Of a stretch of DNA of 38,715 bases, positions 18,215-26,821 are shown piece after piece. Made by a program: the position numbers and the translations under genes. A model generated the notes under the pieces. The model was given only the letters and a program-made list of their open reading frames with translations. It did no database searches and was not told where the DNA came from. Position 1 is the first letter of the stretch; each line of letters starts with the position of its first letter. The stretch comes from Burkholderiales bacterium (GTDB lineage: Bacteria > Pseudomonadota > Gammaproteobacteria > Burkholderiales > Burkholderiaceae_F), in NCBI GenBank assembly GCA_020248785.1, contig JADCGX010000126.1, positions 1-38,715 on the forward strand. Direction: 5' to 3'.

Positions 18215-19159
18215 ATGTCGCTCGGCCCCGGCACCTCCGCGCTCACCCCCACGATCGTTGATCCCCCGCGCATGCCCGCGCGGGTGGCGACCGTGCGCGC
18301 CCAGTTCGACCGGCGCGCGCTTCGCTTCAGTGTGCACGACGCGGTGGTGCGAGAAGTCGACCGCCGGCTGCAGGAGCGGCTCGACGTGATCCGACTCGCG
18401 CCGGAGCGCATCGTCGACGTGGGCTGCGGTGCTGGCGCCAGCGCGGCGCCACTGCTGCGGCGGTACGCGCAGGTCCAGTGGTTCGGCGCCGACCTGTCGC
18501 GGGACATGCTGCGGCAGATGCGCACGCCGCCCAGACGCTTCTGGCAGGCGCCGCAGGTGCATCGCCTCGTGGCCGAGGGCGCAGCACTGCCATTGCCCGA
18601 GGCCAGCGTCGATCTCGTGTATTCCAACCTGATGCTGCATTGGCATCCCGCGCCCCACACGGTGTTCCCTGAATGGCTGCGGGTGCTCAAGGTCGATGGG
18701 CTGCTGCTGTTCTCCTGCTTCGGCCCCGACACGCTCAAGGAGCTGCGGGCCGCGTTTGCCGAGGCCCAGCCCGCCGCGCGTCCGCTGCCCTTTGTGGACA
18801 TGCACGACTTCGGCGACATGATGGTTGCCGCTGGATTCGCAACGCCCGTGATGGACGTGGAAACGCTGCGGCTGACCTATCCGTCACCGCGGGCGCTGCT
18901 GCGCGAGATCGCAGCCTTGGGCGGCAACCCGCGCGATGACCGCCCACGGACCTTGCCCTCCTCGCGCGCTGCGCGGGCGTTGCATGCCGCGCTAGCACGG
19001 CGGGCGGACGCTGACGGGCGGATCGCGCTGACGTTCGAGATCGCCTATGGACATGCCTGGAAGCCGGCCCCGCGCACGCCGGGAACGACCAGCATCAGCG
19101 TGGATGCGCTGCGCGCGAGCCTGCCCAAACGCGTTGCGACGCCGGGATCGCCGCGGTGA
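18215..19159 (+). CDS. BioC-like SAM-dependent methyltransferase
   Basis: A 314-residue class I methyltransferase. The SAM-binding motif is VDVGCGAGAS (68–77), followed by the acidic end of strand 2 (WFGADLSRDML) and the motif IV/VI regions DLVYSNLMLHWHPAP and FSCFGPDTLKELR. The last two resemble malonyl-ACP O-methyltransferase (BioC), the first step of pimelate formation for biotin. No other bio genes are adjacent, so this assignment is by similarity only; genes in this position beside comF in Burkholderiales are often labelled simply methyltransferase. The ATG at 18215 is chosen because family similarity begins about 25 residues later. Its stop is 55 bases before the LysM gene. Confidence 0.78.
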   Translation: MSLGPGTSALTPTIVDPPRMPARVATVRAQFDRRALRFSVHDAVVREVDRRLQERLDVIRLAPERIVDVGCGAGASAAPLLRRYAQVQWFGADLSRDMLRQMRTPPRRFWQAPQVHRLVAEGAALPLPEASVDLVYSNLMLHWHPAPHTVFPEWLRVLKVDGLLLFSCFGPDTLKELRAAFAEAQPAARPLPFVDMHDFGDMMVAAGFATPVMDVETLRLTYPSPRALLREIAALGGNPRDDRPRTLPSSRAARALHAALARRADADGRIALTFEIAYGHAWKPAPRTPGTTSISVDALRASLPKRVATPGSPR

Positions 19160-19214
19160 TAGCCTGCCCGGCACCAGGATCCGATCACGCAACAACACGC
19201 ACGCGGACGAGACC

Positions 19215-19856
19215 ATGGGACTGCTGTCGTTCATCAAGGACGCGGGTGAGAAGCTGTTCGGCAAAGAAGTGAAGGCCGCCGAGGCCGATCCGTCGAAGAA
19301 AGCGGATGCGGACCGCGCCGCCGCCACGGCCATCGAGCAGCATGTGGGCAGCTTCAACCTGCCCATTACCGCGCTCACGGTGACTTTCGACACGGCCAGC
19401 GGTGTGGCCAAGGTCTATGGCGTGGCCAAGGACCAGCCGACCAAGGAAAAGGCGCTGCTGGCTGCCGGCAACGTGGCCGGTGTCGCGCAGGTGGATGACA
19501 ACATGACCGTCGAGGTCAATACCGAGCCGCCGGCGACGTACTACACGGTCGTCAGCGGCGACACGTTGTCCAAGATTGCCAAGCAGTATTACGGCAATGC
19601 CAACGAATACAACCGCATCTTCGAGGCCAACCAGCCGCTGCTGAAGCATCCGGACAAGATCTATCTCGGGCAGATGCTGCGGATCCCGCCCAAGGCCTGG
19701 TGCGGCGCAGGCGGCGCAGGCGGAGGAGGCGGAGCAACGCGAACGCTTGTCGGCGCGGCAGTTGCTTCGCGCGCTGCCTGTTGGGTGTTTTTGCCTATAA
19801 TCCCGCGCGAAATGCGCTCGCTCCTCAGTAGGCGGCCGCTCGAAAGCGGCCGCTGA
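19215..19856 (+). CDS. BON–LysM protein (Kbp/YgaU type) with unusual C-terminal tail
   Basis: A 213-residue protein. It opens MGLLSFIKDAGEKLFG, then has a BON domain (about 45–100, ending VAQVDDNMTVEV) and a LysM domain (about 108–157, YTVVSGDTLSKIAKQYYG to LGQMLRIPPK). The E. coli relative Kbp binds potassium and is about 150 residues long, ending right after the LysM strand. Here the frame runs on about 55 residues through a Gly/Ala-rich stretch. This tail crosses a perfect TATAAT and a 9-bp hairpin that belong to the next operon. The tail is therefore probably not ancestral; loss of a stop near the codons GCC-TGG at about 19697–19702 would explain it. The ATG at 19215 starts exactly at the family N-terminus. 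Confidence 0.85.
   Translation: MGLLSFIKDAGEKLFGKEVKAAEADPSKKADADRAAATAIEQHVGSFNLPITALTVTFDTASGVAKVYGVAKDQPTKEKALLAAGNVAGVAQVDDNMTVEVNTEPPATYYTVVSGDTLSKIAKQYYGNANEYNRIFEANQPLLKHPDKIYLGQMLRIPPKAWCGAGGAGGGGGATRTLVGAAVASRAACWVFLPIIPREMRSLLSRRPLESGR
19796..19801 (+). promoter_or_regulatory. candidate -10 box of the cytochrome oxidase operon
   Basis: A perfect TATAAT on the plus strand, about 120 bases before the DUF2244 gene that opens the cox operon. A weak CTGCCT at 19774–19779 gives a 16-base spacing as a possible -35. It lies inside the C-terminal extension of the LysM reading frame, which supports that extension being secondary. Confidence 0.5.
19832..19853 (+). other. perfect 9-bp hairpin in the cox leader
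   Basis: GCGGCCGCT and AGCGGCCGC pair around a CGAA tetraloop. It lies 31 bases after the candidate -10 box, so it would be near the 5' end of the cox mRNA. It could be the ancestral terminator of the LysM gene or a leader stability element. No T-tract follows. Confidence 0.5.
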
Positions 19857-19921
19857 CCGGTGGCGTCGGGGCACAAAGGCACCACCTCCTGACTGCGCAA
19901 GACAGTTCGAGCCCCGATTGC

Positions 19922-20389
19922 ATGCAGGACCGTACCCGCTGGATCATCAAGCGCAACTGTTCGGCCTCGCCGGCGTTACTTGCGCTTGTATTCGCGTCCA
20001 TCGTTGCCGTGTCCTTCGTGTTTGGCCTGGCGTTCGCGCTGCGTGGCCTGTGGGGGATCCTGCCCTTTGTCGGGCTGGAGTTGCTGGCGGTGGCCGCGGC
20101 GTTCGTCTGCTACGGCCGCCATGCGGCCGACTACGAGCGCATCGAGGTCGGCGCGCAGGTGGTGGAGATCGAGCGCGTGGAGGCCGCGCGCTCGACGGTG
20201 AGGACACTGACGCGGCCGTGGGCGCGCGTCGAGTTGGAGCAGCCTCAGGCGGGGTGGCGTGGCAAGGTCCGCGTCTTTCTCGCCGCCGGCGGCGAGCGGA
20301 TCGAGGTGGGACGCTTGCTGGCCGAGGACCGGCGCGCCGCGTTGGCGCGCGAACTGAAGCTGGCGCTACGGACGCCGGCCGCGGGATGA
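19922..20389 (+). CDS. DUF2244 integral membrane protein
   Basis: A 155-residue protein with two transmembrane segments (about residues 17–39 and 43–64) and a soluble C-terminal domain of alternating strands (YERIEVGAQVVEIERVE and FLAAGGERIEVGRLL). This is the layout of DUF2244 proteins, which are regularly found directly upstream of coxB in betaproteobacteria. The function is not established; a role in oxidase assembly is inferred only from position. Its TGA overlaps the coxB start as ATGA, so translation is probably coupled. Confidence 0.85.
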   Translation: MQDRTRWIIKRNCSASPALLALVFASIVAVSFVFGLAFALRGLWGILPFVGLELLAVAAAFVCYGRHAADYERIEVGAQVVEIERVEAARSTVRTLTRPWARVELEQPQAGWRGKVRVFLAAGGERIEVGRLLAEDRRAALARELKLALRTPAAG

Positions 20390-21609
20390 ACAATTCGAAG
20401 TCACTGGAAACATCGCAGATGAAAGCGCTATTGATGAAGGTGCGCACGCCGTTCTGTACAGCGCGGCGCGCGACGCGGATGGTCGCTCGTCAGGGCAGCC
20501 GCGCCGCGGGCGCTGTGGGCCTCATGCTCGCCGCAGGCAGCGCGCTGGCGGTGCAGAGCCGGTTCAACTTGGCGCCGCCGGTCACGCAAATCGGCCGCGA
20601 GATCTACAGCCTGCACAACATGATGCTGGTGATCTGCGGACTGATCTTCGTGATCGTCTTCGGTGTCATGTTCTATTCCATCTGGAAGCACCGCAAGAGC
20701 AAGGGCGCGGCGCCGGCCGACTTCCATGAGAGCACCAAGGTCGAGATCGCCTGGACGGTGGTGCCGTTCATCATCGTGATCATCATGGCGCTGCCGGCCA
20801 CCAAGACCCTGGTGGCGCAAAAGGACACGACCAACGCCGACATCACTATCAAGGCGACCGGGCACCAGTGGAAATGGGGCTATGACTACCTTAAGGGCGA
20901 GGGCGAGGGCATCTCGTTCCTGTCGATGCTGTCCACCCCGCGCGACCAGATCGATGGCGGCAATGACGCCGCGCGCGTGCAGAACACCACCTACCTGCTC
21001 GAGGTCGACAACGAGATGGTGGTGCCGGTGGACAAGAAGATCCGCATCATCACCACCGCCAACGACGTGATTCACGCCTGGGGCGTGCCGGCACTGGGCG
21101 TTAAGCAGGACGCCATTCCGGGCTTCGTGCGCGACACCTGGTTCAAGGCTGAGAAGGTGGGCGTTTATCGCGGCCACTGCTACGAGCTGTGTGGCCGGGA
21201 CCATGCCTACATGCCGATCGTGGTGCGCGTGCTCTCGCACGAGGACTACAGCAAGTGGGTGGTGGCCAAGCAGAAGGAAATGGTCGCCAAGCGCGATGAC
21301 CCGAACAAGCAGTGGACGCAGGACGAGCTGATGGCGCGCGGCGTGCAGGTCTATGCCGCCAATTGCCAGGCCTGTCATCAGGCCAATGGCCAGGGCGTGA
21401 AGGGCGCGTTCCCGGGGCTCGAGGGCAGCAAGGTCGTGGCGAGCAAGGCCGATCAGATCGCCCTTTTGCTCAACGGCAAGAACGCGATGCCCGCGTGGAA
21501 GGGGCTGTCGGACGTCGAACTGGCGGCCGTGGCGACCTACACCAAGAACTCCTGGGGCAACCAGTTCGGCATCGTCGCGCCCGCTGACTTCGCCGCCGCC
21601 AGAAAGTGA
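20386..21609 (+). CDS. coxB: cytochrome c oxidase subunit II with fused cytochrome c domain
   Basis: A 407-residue subunit that carries the CuA centre and takes electrons from cytochrome c. After a signal-like stretch (about 40–56) come two transmembrane helices (about 75–98 and 120–140). The CuA domain follows with His230, Cys265, Cys269, His273 and Met276 (HCYELCGRDHAYM). A class I cytochrome c domain is fused at the C-terminus: CQACH at 327–331 with Met368 in NAMPAW as likely sixth ligand. The fusion is the caa3-like form found widely in Burkholderiales. The ATG at 20386 overlaps the preceding stop; internal ATGs at 20419 or later would also leave the signal segment intact. Confidence 0.96.
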   Translation: MNNSKSLETSQMKALLMKVRTPFCTARRATRMVARQGSRAAGAVGLMLAAGSALAVQSRFNLAPPVTQIGREIYSLHNMMLVICGLIFVIVFGVMFYSIWKHRKSKGAAPADFHESTKVEIAWTVVPFIIVIIMALPATKTLVAQKDTTNADITIKATGHQWKWGYDYLKGEGEGISFLSMLSTPRDQIDGGNDAARVQNTTYLLEVDNEMVVPVDKKIRIITTANDVIHAWGVPALGVKQDAIPGFVRDTWFKAEKVGVYRGHCYELCGRDHAYMPIVVRVLSHEDYSKWVVAKQKEMVAKRDDPNKQWTQDELMARGVQVYAANCQACHQANGQGVKGAFPGLEGSKVVASKADQIALLLNGKNAMPAWKGLSDVELAAVATYTKNSWGNQFGIVAPADFAAARK

Positions 21610-21764
21610 CGCATGCGTCCATCAGCAAGACGCAAGGCGTCGCCGCGATCGGAGACGCACGCGTCATCCCGGTTTGCCGCAGGCAAGACCGGGAACCAGT
21701 TCCAGCGCGCCTGCGCGCGCTCTAGACAGTATTCAAGCAAAGAACCGCAAATCCAGAGGCCAAG

Positions 21765-23366
21765 ATGAGCGCAGTTCCGCATGGCACGCCAGGCACCGCA
21801 GCCGGTCACGACGACCACGCGCATGACCACCCACACGGGTGGCGCCGCTGGCTGTACGCGACCAACCACAAGGACATTGGCACGATGTACCTGTGGTTCA
21901 GCTTCACGATGTTCCTGATCGGGGGCGTGCTGGCGCTGATGCTGCGACTGGAGCTGTTCCAGCCGGGCCTGCAGTTCTATCGCCCGGAGTTCTTCAACCA
22001 GCTCACCACGATGCACGGGATCATCATGGTGTTCGGCGCGATCATGCCGGCGTTCGTGGGCTTCGCGAACTGGATGATCCCGCTGCAGATCGGCGCACCG
22101 GACATGGCGTTCGCGCGCATGAACAACTTCAGCTTCTGGCTGCTGCCGCCGGCTGCGCTGCTGATCGTCGCCTCGTTCTTCGTGCCGGGGGGGGCGGTGG
22201 CCGCGGGCTGGACGCTGTATGCGCCGCTCACCATCCAGATGGGCCCGGGCATGGATATGGCGATCTTCGCCCTGCACATCCTGGGCGCGAGCTCGATCAT
22301 GGGCTCGATCAACATCATCACCACGATCCTGAACATGCGGGCACCGGGCATGACGCTCATGAAAATGCCCATGTTCGTGTGGACCTGGCTCATCACGGCC
22401 TACCTGCTGATCGCCGTGATGCCGGTGCTTGCCGGCGCCATCACGATGACGCTCACGGACCGCCACTTCGGCACCAGCTTCTTCAATGCGGCCGGCGGCG
22501 GTGACCCGGTGATGTACCAGCACATCTTCTGGTTCTTCGGGCACCCCGAGGTATACATCATGATCCTGCCGGCCTTCGGCATCATCAGCCAGGTCGTGCC
22601 GGTGTTCGCGCGCAAGCCGCTGTTCGGCTACGCCTCGATGGTCTACGCCACGGCGTCGATCGCGATCCTGTCGTTCATCGTGTGGGCGCACCACATGTTC
22701 ACCACCGGCATGCCGGTGACGGGACAGCTGTTCTTCATGTACGCCACGATGCTGATCGCGGTGCCCACCGGCGTGAAGGTGTTCAACTGGCTGGCCACGA
22801 TGTGGCGCGGCGCGATGACCTTCGAGACGCCGATGCTGTTCGCGGTAGGCTTCATTTTCGTGTTCACCATGGGCGGCTTCACGGGCCTGATCCTGGCCGT
22901 GGCGCCCATCGACATCCAGCTGCACGACACCTACTACGTGGTGGCGCACTTCCACTACGTGCTGGTGGCGGGCTCGCTTTTCGCGCTGTTCTCGGGCGCG
23001 TACTACTGGCTACCGAAGTGGACCGGCTACATGTACAGCGAGACGCTGGCCAAGTGGCACTTCTGGCTGTCGATGATCTTCTTCAACCTGACGTTCTTCA
23101 TCATGCACTTCCTCGGGCTGGCCGGCATGCCGCGACGCTACGCCGACTACCCGATGCAGTTCGCCGACTTCAACGCCGTGGCCACCATCGGCGCGTTCGG
23201 CTTTGGCCTGACGCAGCTCTTGTTTCTGTACATCGTCATCCGCTGCATCAAGGGGGGCGAGAATGCCCCGGCCAATCCCTGGCATGCGAACGACGGCGGG
23301 CTGGAGTGGACGGTGCCGTCGCCGGCGCCTTTTCATACCTTCGACACGCCGCCGGTGGTGAAGTAA
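21765..23366 (+). CDS. ctaD: cytochrome c oxidase subunit I
   Basis: A 533-residue, twelve-helix catalytic subunit of an A-type haem–copper oxidase that reduces O2 to water and pumps protons. Visible signatures are [19 protein letters not shown] with the low-spin haem a histidine, [14 protein letters not shown] with the CuB histidine and the cross-linked tyrosine, [10 protein letters not shown], and the haem-ligand stretch [14 protein letters not shown]. The first 25 residues are His/Asp-rich ([12 protein letters not shown]). It follows coxB after 155 bases; a 12-bp palindrome GACGCATGCGTC lies directly at the coxB stop. A hairpin follows its stop. Confidence 0.98.
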   Translation: MSAVPHGTPGTAAGHDDHAHDHPHGWRRWLYATNHKDIGTMYLWFSFTMFLIGGVLALMLRLELFQPGLQFYRPEFFNQLTTMHGIIMVFGAIMPAFVGFANWMIPLQIGAPDMAFARMNNFSFWLLPPAALLIVASFFVPGGAVAAGWTLYAPLTIQMGPGMDMAIFALHILGASSIMGSINIITTILNMRAPGMTLMKMPMFVWTWLITAYLLIAVMPVLAGAITMTLTDRHFGTSFFNAAGGGDPVMYQHIFWFFGHPEVYIMILPAFGIISQVVPVFARKPLFGYASMVYATASIAILSFIVWAHHMFTTGMPVTGQLFFMYATMLIAVPTGVKVFNWLATMWRGAMTFETPMLFAVGFIFVFTMGGFTGLILAVAPIDIQLHDTYYVVAHFHYVLVAGSLFALFSGAYYWLPKWTGYMYSETLAKWHFWLSMIFFNLTFFIMHFLGLAGMPRRYADYPMQFADFNAVATIGAFGFGLTQLLFLYIVIRCIKGGENAPANPWHANDGGLEWTVPSPAPFHTFDTPPVVK

Positions 23367-23373
23367 CCCTGTA

Positions 23374-23402
23374 GAACCGGTCGTGTCTTGCGCGACCGGT
23401 TC
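23374..23402 (+). other. 10-bp hairpin between ctaD and the small assembly gene
   Basis: GAACCGGTCG and CGACCGGTTC pair perfectly around a nine-base loop, starting seven bases after the ctaD stop. It has no T-tract and sits in the middle of an operon. A role as attenuator or as 3' stabiliser of the ctaD message, keeping subunit mRNA above assembly-factor mRNA, is plausible. Confidence 0.55.
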
Positions 23403-23413
23403 CTTGTAGTCCG

Positions 23414-23527
23414 ATGAGCGAGACCGAGCAGGATCGACAGCAGAACAAGCGCACGGGCCTCGTGCTGGCCTCCATTGCGCTCGTGTTCTTCCTCGGCATC
23501 GTGGCCAAGTACTGGTTCTTCACATGA
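23414..23527 (+). CDS. 37-residue cytochrome oxidase small assembly protein
   Basis: A very short gene. The protein starts MSETEQDRQQNKRTG, has one transmembrane helix (LVLASIALVFFLGIVAKYW) and ends with FFT. Small single-helix proteins of this layout sit between ctaD and ctaG in many Burkholderiales and are labelled cytochrome oxidase small assembly protein. The stop overlaps the ctaG start as ATGA, which argues strongly that it is translated. The start ATG at 23414 lies 12 bases past the hairpin. The molecular role is not known. Confidence 0.85.
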   Translation: MSETEQDRQQNKRTGLVLASIALVFFLGIVAKYWFFT

Positions 23528-24168
23528 GTACCGAGCGCGAACGCACTGACGCCCCCGCGGCCACCTCCGGAGCCGCCGAAGGCGTCAGCAACGCCACCTT
23601 GCTGCGCAAGCTGCTGGTGGTGGCGCTGTTGATGTTCGGCTTCGGTTGGGCGCTGGTGCCCATTTATCGCAAGATCTGCGAGGTCACCGGCATCAACCTG
23701 CTGACCAACAAGGACCCGGCCGCAGCGCGGCTGGCGGCCAACACGCAGGTCGACACCAGCCGCAAGATCGTCATCGAGTTCGACGCCAACCGGCAGGGCC
23801 CCTGGGGCTTCCGGCCGCACCGCAACTACATCGAAGCGCACCCGGGCGAACTGGTGCATGTCGACTATGACCTCGTCAACTTGCAGATCCGGCCGATGGC
23901 GGGGCAGGCGATCCCGAGCTACGCACCGCTTCAGTCCGGACGCTACTTCCAGAAGCTCGAGTGTTTCTGTTTCGAGCAACAGGTGCTGCAGGGTGGCGAG
24001 ACGCGCAAGTTCCCGGTGGTGTTCTTCATCGACCCCGACTTGCCCAAGGACGTGACGCAGATCACGCTGTCGTACACCTTCTTCGAGATCCCGGGCGCAC
24101 TGCCGCAGGACGCGGCCGCCGCCGCAACGACGGGTCCAGCGCGAGGAGAGCGCGATGGCCGGAGCTGA
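23524..24168 (+). CDS. ctaG: cytochrome c oxidase assembly protein CtaG (Cox11)
   Basis: A 214-residue membrane-anchored copper chaperone that inserts CuB into subunit I. One transmembrane helix spans about residues 28–48. The periplasmic beta-barrel domain contains the Cu-binding CFCF pair (Cys147 and Cys149) in FQKLECFCFEQQ, with a conserved cysteine at 52. Other Cox11 blocks are RPMAGQAIPSYAP and VVFFIDPDLP. It overlaps the upstream small gene by four bases and the downstream DUF2970 gene by 14 bases, so the three are probably translationally coupled. The PCuAC gene at the start of the window may act in the same copper-delivery route. Confidence 0.95.
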   Translation: MSTERERTDAPAATSGAAEGVSNATLLRKLLVVALLMFGFGWALVPIYRKICEVTGINLLTNKDPAAARLAANTQVDTSRKIVIEFDANRQGPWGFRPHRNYIEAHPGELVHVDYDLVNLQIRPMAGQAIPSYAPLQSGRYFQKLECFCFEQQVLQGGETRKFPVVFFIDPDLPKDVTQITLSYTFFEIPGALPQDAAAAATTGPARGERDGRS

Positions 24169-24391
24169 GGTCGTGGCCGACGAGATCAAGGGCGGGCGCG
24201 CGCGTGCCGCGTCGTTCGCGCAGACGGCCAAGGCCGTGGCCTGGTCGTTCTTCGGCGTGCGCAAGCGCGAGCACTACGAGCGCGATGCTGCCAACCTGAA
24301 TCCGGTGCACGTGATCATCATGGGCATCATTGGCGCGGCGCTGTTCATCGCCGCGCTGCTTCTCATCATCAAGTTCGTCGTGCTCGGCTAG
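24155..24391 (+). CDS. DUF2970 small membrane protein
   Basis: A 78-residue protein with an amphipathic N-terminal part (AVAWSFFGVRKREHYERD) and one C-terminal transmembrane helix (about residues 53–76, HVIIMGIIGAALFIAALLLI). This is the DUF2970 layout, found almost only in betaproteobacterial cox clusters between ctaG and ctaE. The function is unknown; assembly or stability of the oxidase is inferred from context. The start lies inside the 3' end of ctaG in another frame. Confidence 0.88.
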   Translation: MAGAEVVADEIKGGRARAASFAQTAKAVAWSFFGVRKREHYERDAANLNPVHVIIMGIIGAALFIAALLLIIKFVVLG

Positions 24392-24429
24392 GGTGCGCGG
24401 GATCGTCAAGGCAACAGGGAGAACCGAAG

Positions 24430-25326
24430 ATGGCGGGTGCACACGGCGCAGGGGCGCATGCGGCGCATGGGGGGCATGACATGACGGCACCGCACTACTA
24501 CGTGCCGGCGCCGTCGAACTGGCCGATGGTCGGGATGATCGCGATGATCTTCACCGGCTTTGGCGCCTCCATGGTCGTGAACAAGAACCCGCTGGGCTGG
24601 CTGCCGCTGGCGCTGGGCTTCGCGGTGCTCATCTACATGCTGCGCGGCTGGTTTGGCGCGGTGATCGGCGAGAGCGAAGGCGGCCAGTACAACCGCAAGA
24701 TCGACGTGAGCTTCCGCTGGGGGATGAGCTGGTTCATCTTCTCGGAAGTGATGTTCTTCGCGTCGTTCTTCGGTGCGCTGTTCTATGCCCGCGTGATCAC
24801 GCTGCCGTCGCTCGGCGACATCGATCACAGATTGCTGTGGCCCGATTTCGCGGTGACCTGGCCGCATCTTGGGCCGGCTGGCGTGGTGGAGGAGTTCAGC
24901 CGGCTCGGACCGTTCTGGCTGCCCACGATCAACACGATCCTGCTCGTGACCTCGGGCTTCACGCTCACGGTCGCGCATCACGCGCTGCGCGCCGGCAACC
25001 GCGCCAAGACAATCAGCTGGCTGTGGGTCACGCTGCTGCTGGGCTTTGCCTTCGTCTGCGTGCAGGCCTATGAGTACATGCACGCGTACTCCGACCTGAA
25101 CCTGCGCCTGACCTCGGGCATCTTCGGCTCGACGTTCTACATGCTGACGGGCTTCCACGGGCTGCACGTGCTGATCGGCGCCATCATGCTCACGGTGGTG
25201 ACCTTTAGGCTCATGAGAGGCCACTTCACTCCCAACCAGCATTTCGGCTTCGAGGCTGCAGCCTGGTACTGGCACTTCGTGGACGTCGTCTGGATCGGCC
25301 TGTACATCATCGTCTACTGGCTCTAG
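24430..25326 (+). CDS. ctaE: cytochrome c oxidase subunit III
   Basis: A 298-residue polytopic protein with seven predicted helices. It begins with an Ala/His/Gly-rich stretch (GAHAAHGGHDMTAPHYYVP), then subunit III blocks such as WGMSWFIFSEVMFFASFFGA with the conserved glutamate, GFTLTVAHHALRAG, and TGFHGLHVLIG plus AAWYWHFVDVVWIGLYIIVYW at the end. Subunit III binds lipid and stabilises turnover of subunit I. A clear intrinsic terminator follows about 110 bases downstream. The usual downstream partners in Burkholderiales (SURF1, ctaA, ctaB, sco) are not here; a convergent gene follows instead. Confidence 0.97.
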   Translation: MAGAHGAGAHAAHGGHDMTAPHYYVPAPSNWPMVGMIAMIFTGFGASMVVNKNPLGWLPLALGFAVLIYMLRGWFGAVIGESEGGQYNRKIDVSFRWGMSWFIFSEVMFFASFFGALFYARVITLPSLGDIDHRLLWPDFAVTWPHLGPAGVVEEFSRLGPFWLPTINTILLVTSGFTLTVAHHALRAGNRAKTISWLWVTLLLGFAFVCVQAYEYMHAYSDLNLRLTSGIFGSTFYMLTGFHGLHVLIGAIMLTVVTFRLMRGHFTPNQHFGFEAAAWYWHFVDVVWIGLYIIVYWL

Positions 25327-25573
25327 CACTTTGCGTGTACTCGAGGCTGTCGGCCTCGCCGCAGGTGCGCGAAAGCGACTGACGTGGCGCCCGCCCTTGG
25401 CGGGGCCCGACGGACGGCGGCACGCGAAGAACGAGGAAACGCCGGCGTATGCCGGCGTTTTTCTTTGTCGTTGTGTTGTGTCCGCCTGCGCGGTCGCCCG
25501 GAGGGCGGGCAGCTAACTGATCACTTTGCGTGCATGCGCGACCGCGCAGGGGTCGCGTACACGCAAAGTGCTA
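25324..25573. repeat. 17-bp inverted repeat enclosing the ctaE downstream region
   Basis: TAGCACTTTGCGTGTAC (25324–25340) and its exact reverse complement (25557–25573) bound this stretch. Each TAG is the stop codon of a flanking convergent gene (ctaE on the left, the glutaredoxin/CcdA-like gene on the right). A third, 11-bp copy CACTTTGCGTG (25522–25532) pairs with the right arm to form a long stem with inner stem CGCGACC/GGTCGCG. The stretch also holds the ctaE terminator. This looks like an insertion or rearrangement scar, or a bidirectional termination element. Confidence 0.65.
25438..25465 (+). terminator. intrinsic terminator of the cox operon
   Basis: AACGCCGGC and GCCGGCGTT pair perfectly around a GTAT loop and run directly into TTTTTCTTT. 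This is the best rho-independent terminator in the window, about 110 bases after the ctaE stop. Confidence 0.85.
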
Positions 25574-26821
25574 CTCAAAGATCAGATAGATGCCTAGGGC
25601 CACCATCGCGAGGCCCGAAAGGAGCTTGAGCGCGCGGCCTTCTCGCTCCTGCAGACGATGACGCGACAGCAGGGTGACGCCGATTCCCAGCACGATGATG
25701 TCGTCTAGCATGTAGGCCGCCATATACAGCAGCAGGTAGCCGTAGTAGGTCCAGGCGTCGAGTTCACGCAGCGTGAGGATTCGGGTGAACAGTGCCGGGA
25801 AACCCGAGGTGCACAGCAACTCCACGATCTGCACCAGTACCGCCAGGACGACTGTCGCGGCGATCGCCGCGGGCAGGCTCTTGGCCAGCAGGATGCCGCG
25901 CATGCGGTTGTAGATCTTCGGTTTCTGGCTGTCGGGGATCGACAGCGAAACCCCCCACTTGAAGGCGAAGAAGTCCTTCAGGTTGATGAGCCCGGCCACG
26001 ATCGCGATGGCGGCAATCAGCAGCTGCGACCAGCGCGCGATACCGATCAGCAGGAACAGGTTGAGCCACGCCGCGAGGAACAGGAAGTAGGCAATGCCCT
26101 CCACCAGCACAAAGGTGCCGGCGATCGCCAGCATGCGCGGCCGGTCGTTCAGCGGCGCCAGCAGCGAGATCATCAGCAACAGCACCCACATCGAGCACGG
26201 GTTGAAACCATCGAGCAGGCCGATGGCAAACGTGAACGCCGGCAGGCCGATGTCGTCCAGGGTCAGCGTGCGGCCCAGGAAGTCGATCTGGACCGGTTCG
26301 GGCGCCGGCGGTGCGGCCGCGGCATCGGCGTGGCTTGCGTCCTTGCAAGGCTTGAGCAGGATGTCGTTGGGATCGGCTGACGGATCGGCCAGCTCGCAAG
26401 TGCTCTCGCCTGCCGCGGCGGGCTGCGCGCTGCGCCGTCCGGCCAGTGCGTTGCGGATCAGCAGGTCGGAGCGCGCCGCCTCCGAATAGCCGAACAGCAG
26501 CTGGTCGCCGACGAAGAACGCCGGCACGCGCGCCACGCCCCCGTGCTCGCGCGTCAGCGCCGTGAGCCGCTGCAGTGCGTCCGGCTCCTTGTTCACATCG
26601 CGAATGCTGATCGAAAGCTGCGGCTGCTCGCGCTTGAGCTTCGCCAGAAACTCCTCCGCGGCTGCGCAATGCGGACAGCTTTCGCGGACGAACACCTCGA
26701 TGTCGAAACGCGGCGCTGCCGATTGAACGGCCTGCGCGCGCGTGAGCAACGGGCCGAGTAGGCCGATCAGGATGATGATCGCCGCCAGCCAGGCGGCGGT
26801 ACTGCGGGGCACGCGCTCCAC
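25571..26821 (-). CDS. glutaredoxin-like domain fused to a CcdA/DsbD-like membrane domain
   Basis: A 416-residue protein. An N-terminal signal or anchor segment (about 10–28) precedes a thioredoxin-fold domain with CPHC at 49–52 (VFVRESCPHCAAAEEF) and RVPAFFVG as the cis-proline block. A linker with two further cysteines (about 140–180) leads to a polytopic domain of six or more helices with GFNPCSMWV and ELLCTSGFPALF. These two membrane cysteines are placed as in CcdA/DsbD, which carry electrons across the membrane. The layout implies that cytosolic thiols reduce the membrane cysteines, which then reduce the periplasmic CPHC domain. The final acceptor is not known; the nearby exported MsrA is a candidate by context only. 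Convergent with ctaE. Confidence 0.8.
   Translation of the reverse strand: MERVPRSTAAWLAAIIILIGLLGPLLTRAQAVQSAAPRFDIEVFVRESCPHCAAAEEFLAKLKREQPQLSISIRDVNKEPDALQRLTALTREHGGVARVPAFFVGDQLLFGYSEAARSDLLIRNALAGRRSAQPAAAGESTCELADPSADPNDILLKPCKDASHADAAAAPPAPEPVQIDFLGRTLTLDDIGLPAFTFAIGLLDGFNPCSMWVLLLMISLLAPLNDRPRMLAIAGTFVLVEGIAYFLFLAAWLNLFLLIGIARWSQLLIAAIAIVAGLINLKDFFAFKWGVSLSIPDSQKPKIYNRMRGILLAKSLPAAIAATVVLAVLVQIVELLCTSGFPALFTRILTLRELDAWTYYGYLLLYMAAYMLDDIIVLGIGVTLLSRHRLQEREGRALKLLSGLAMVALGIYLIFE

Noticed and set aside
21537..22955. Long open frame (472 codons) on the minus strand opposite ctaD
   Set aside because: It is antisense to a fully conserved oxidase subunit; the His/Arg/Asp-rich translation is the typical mirror of GC-rich codon bias and has no domain pattern.
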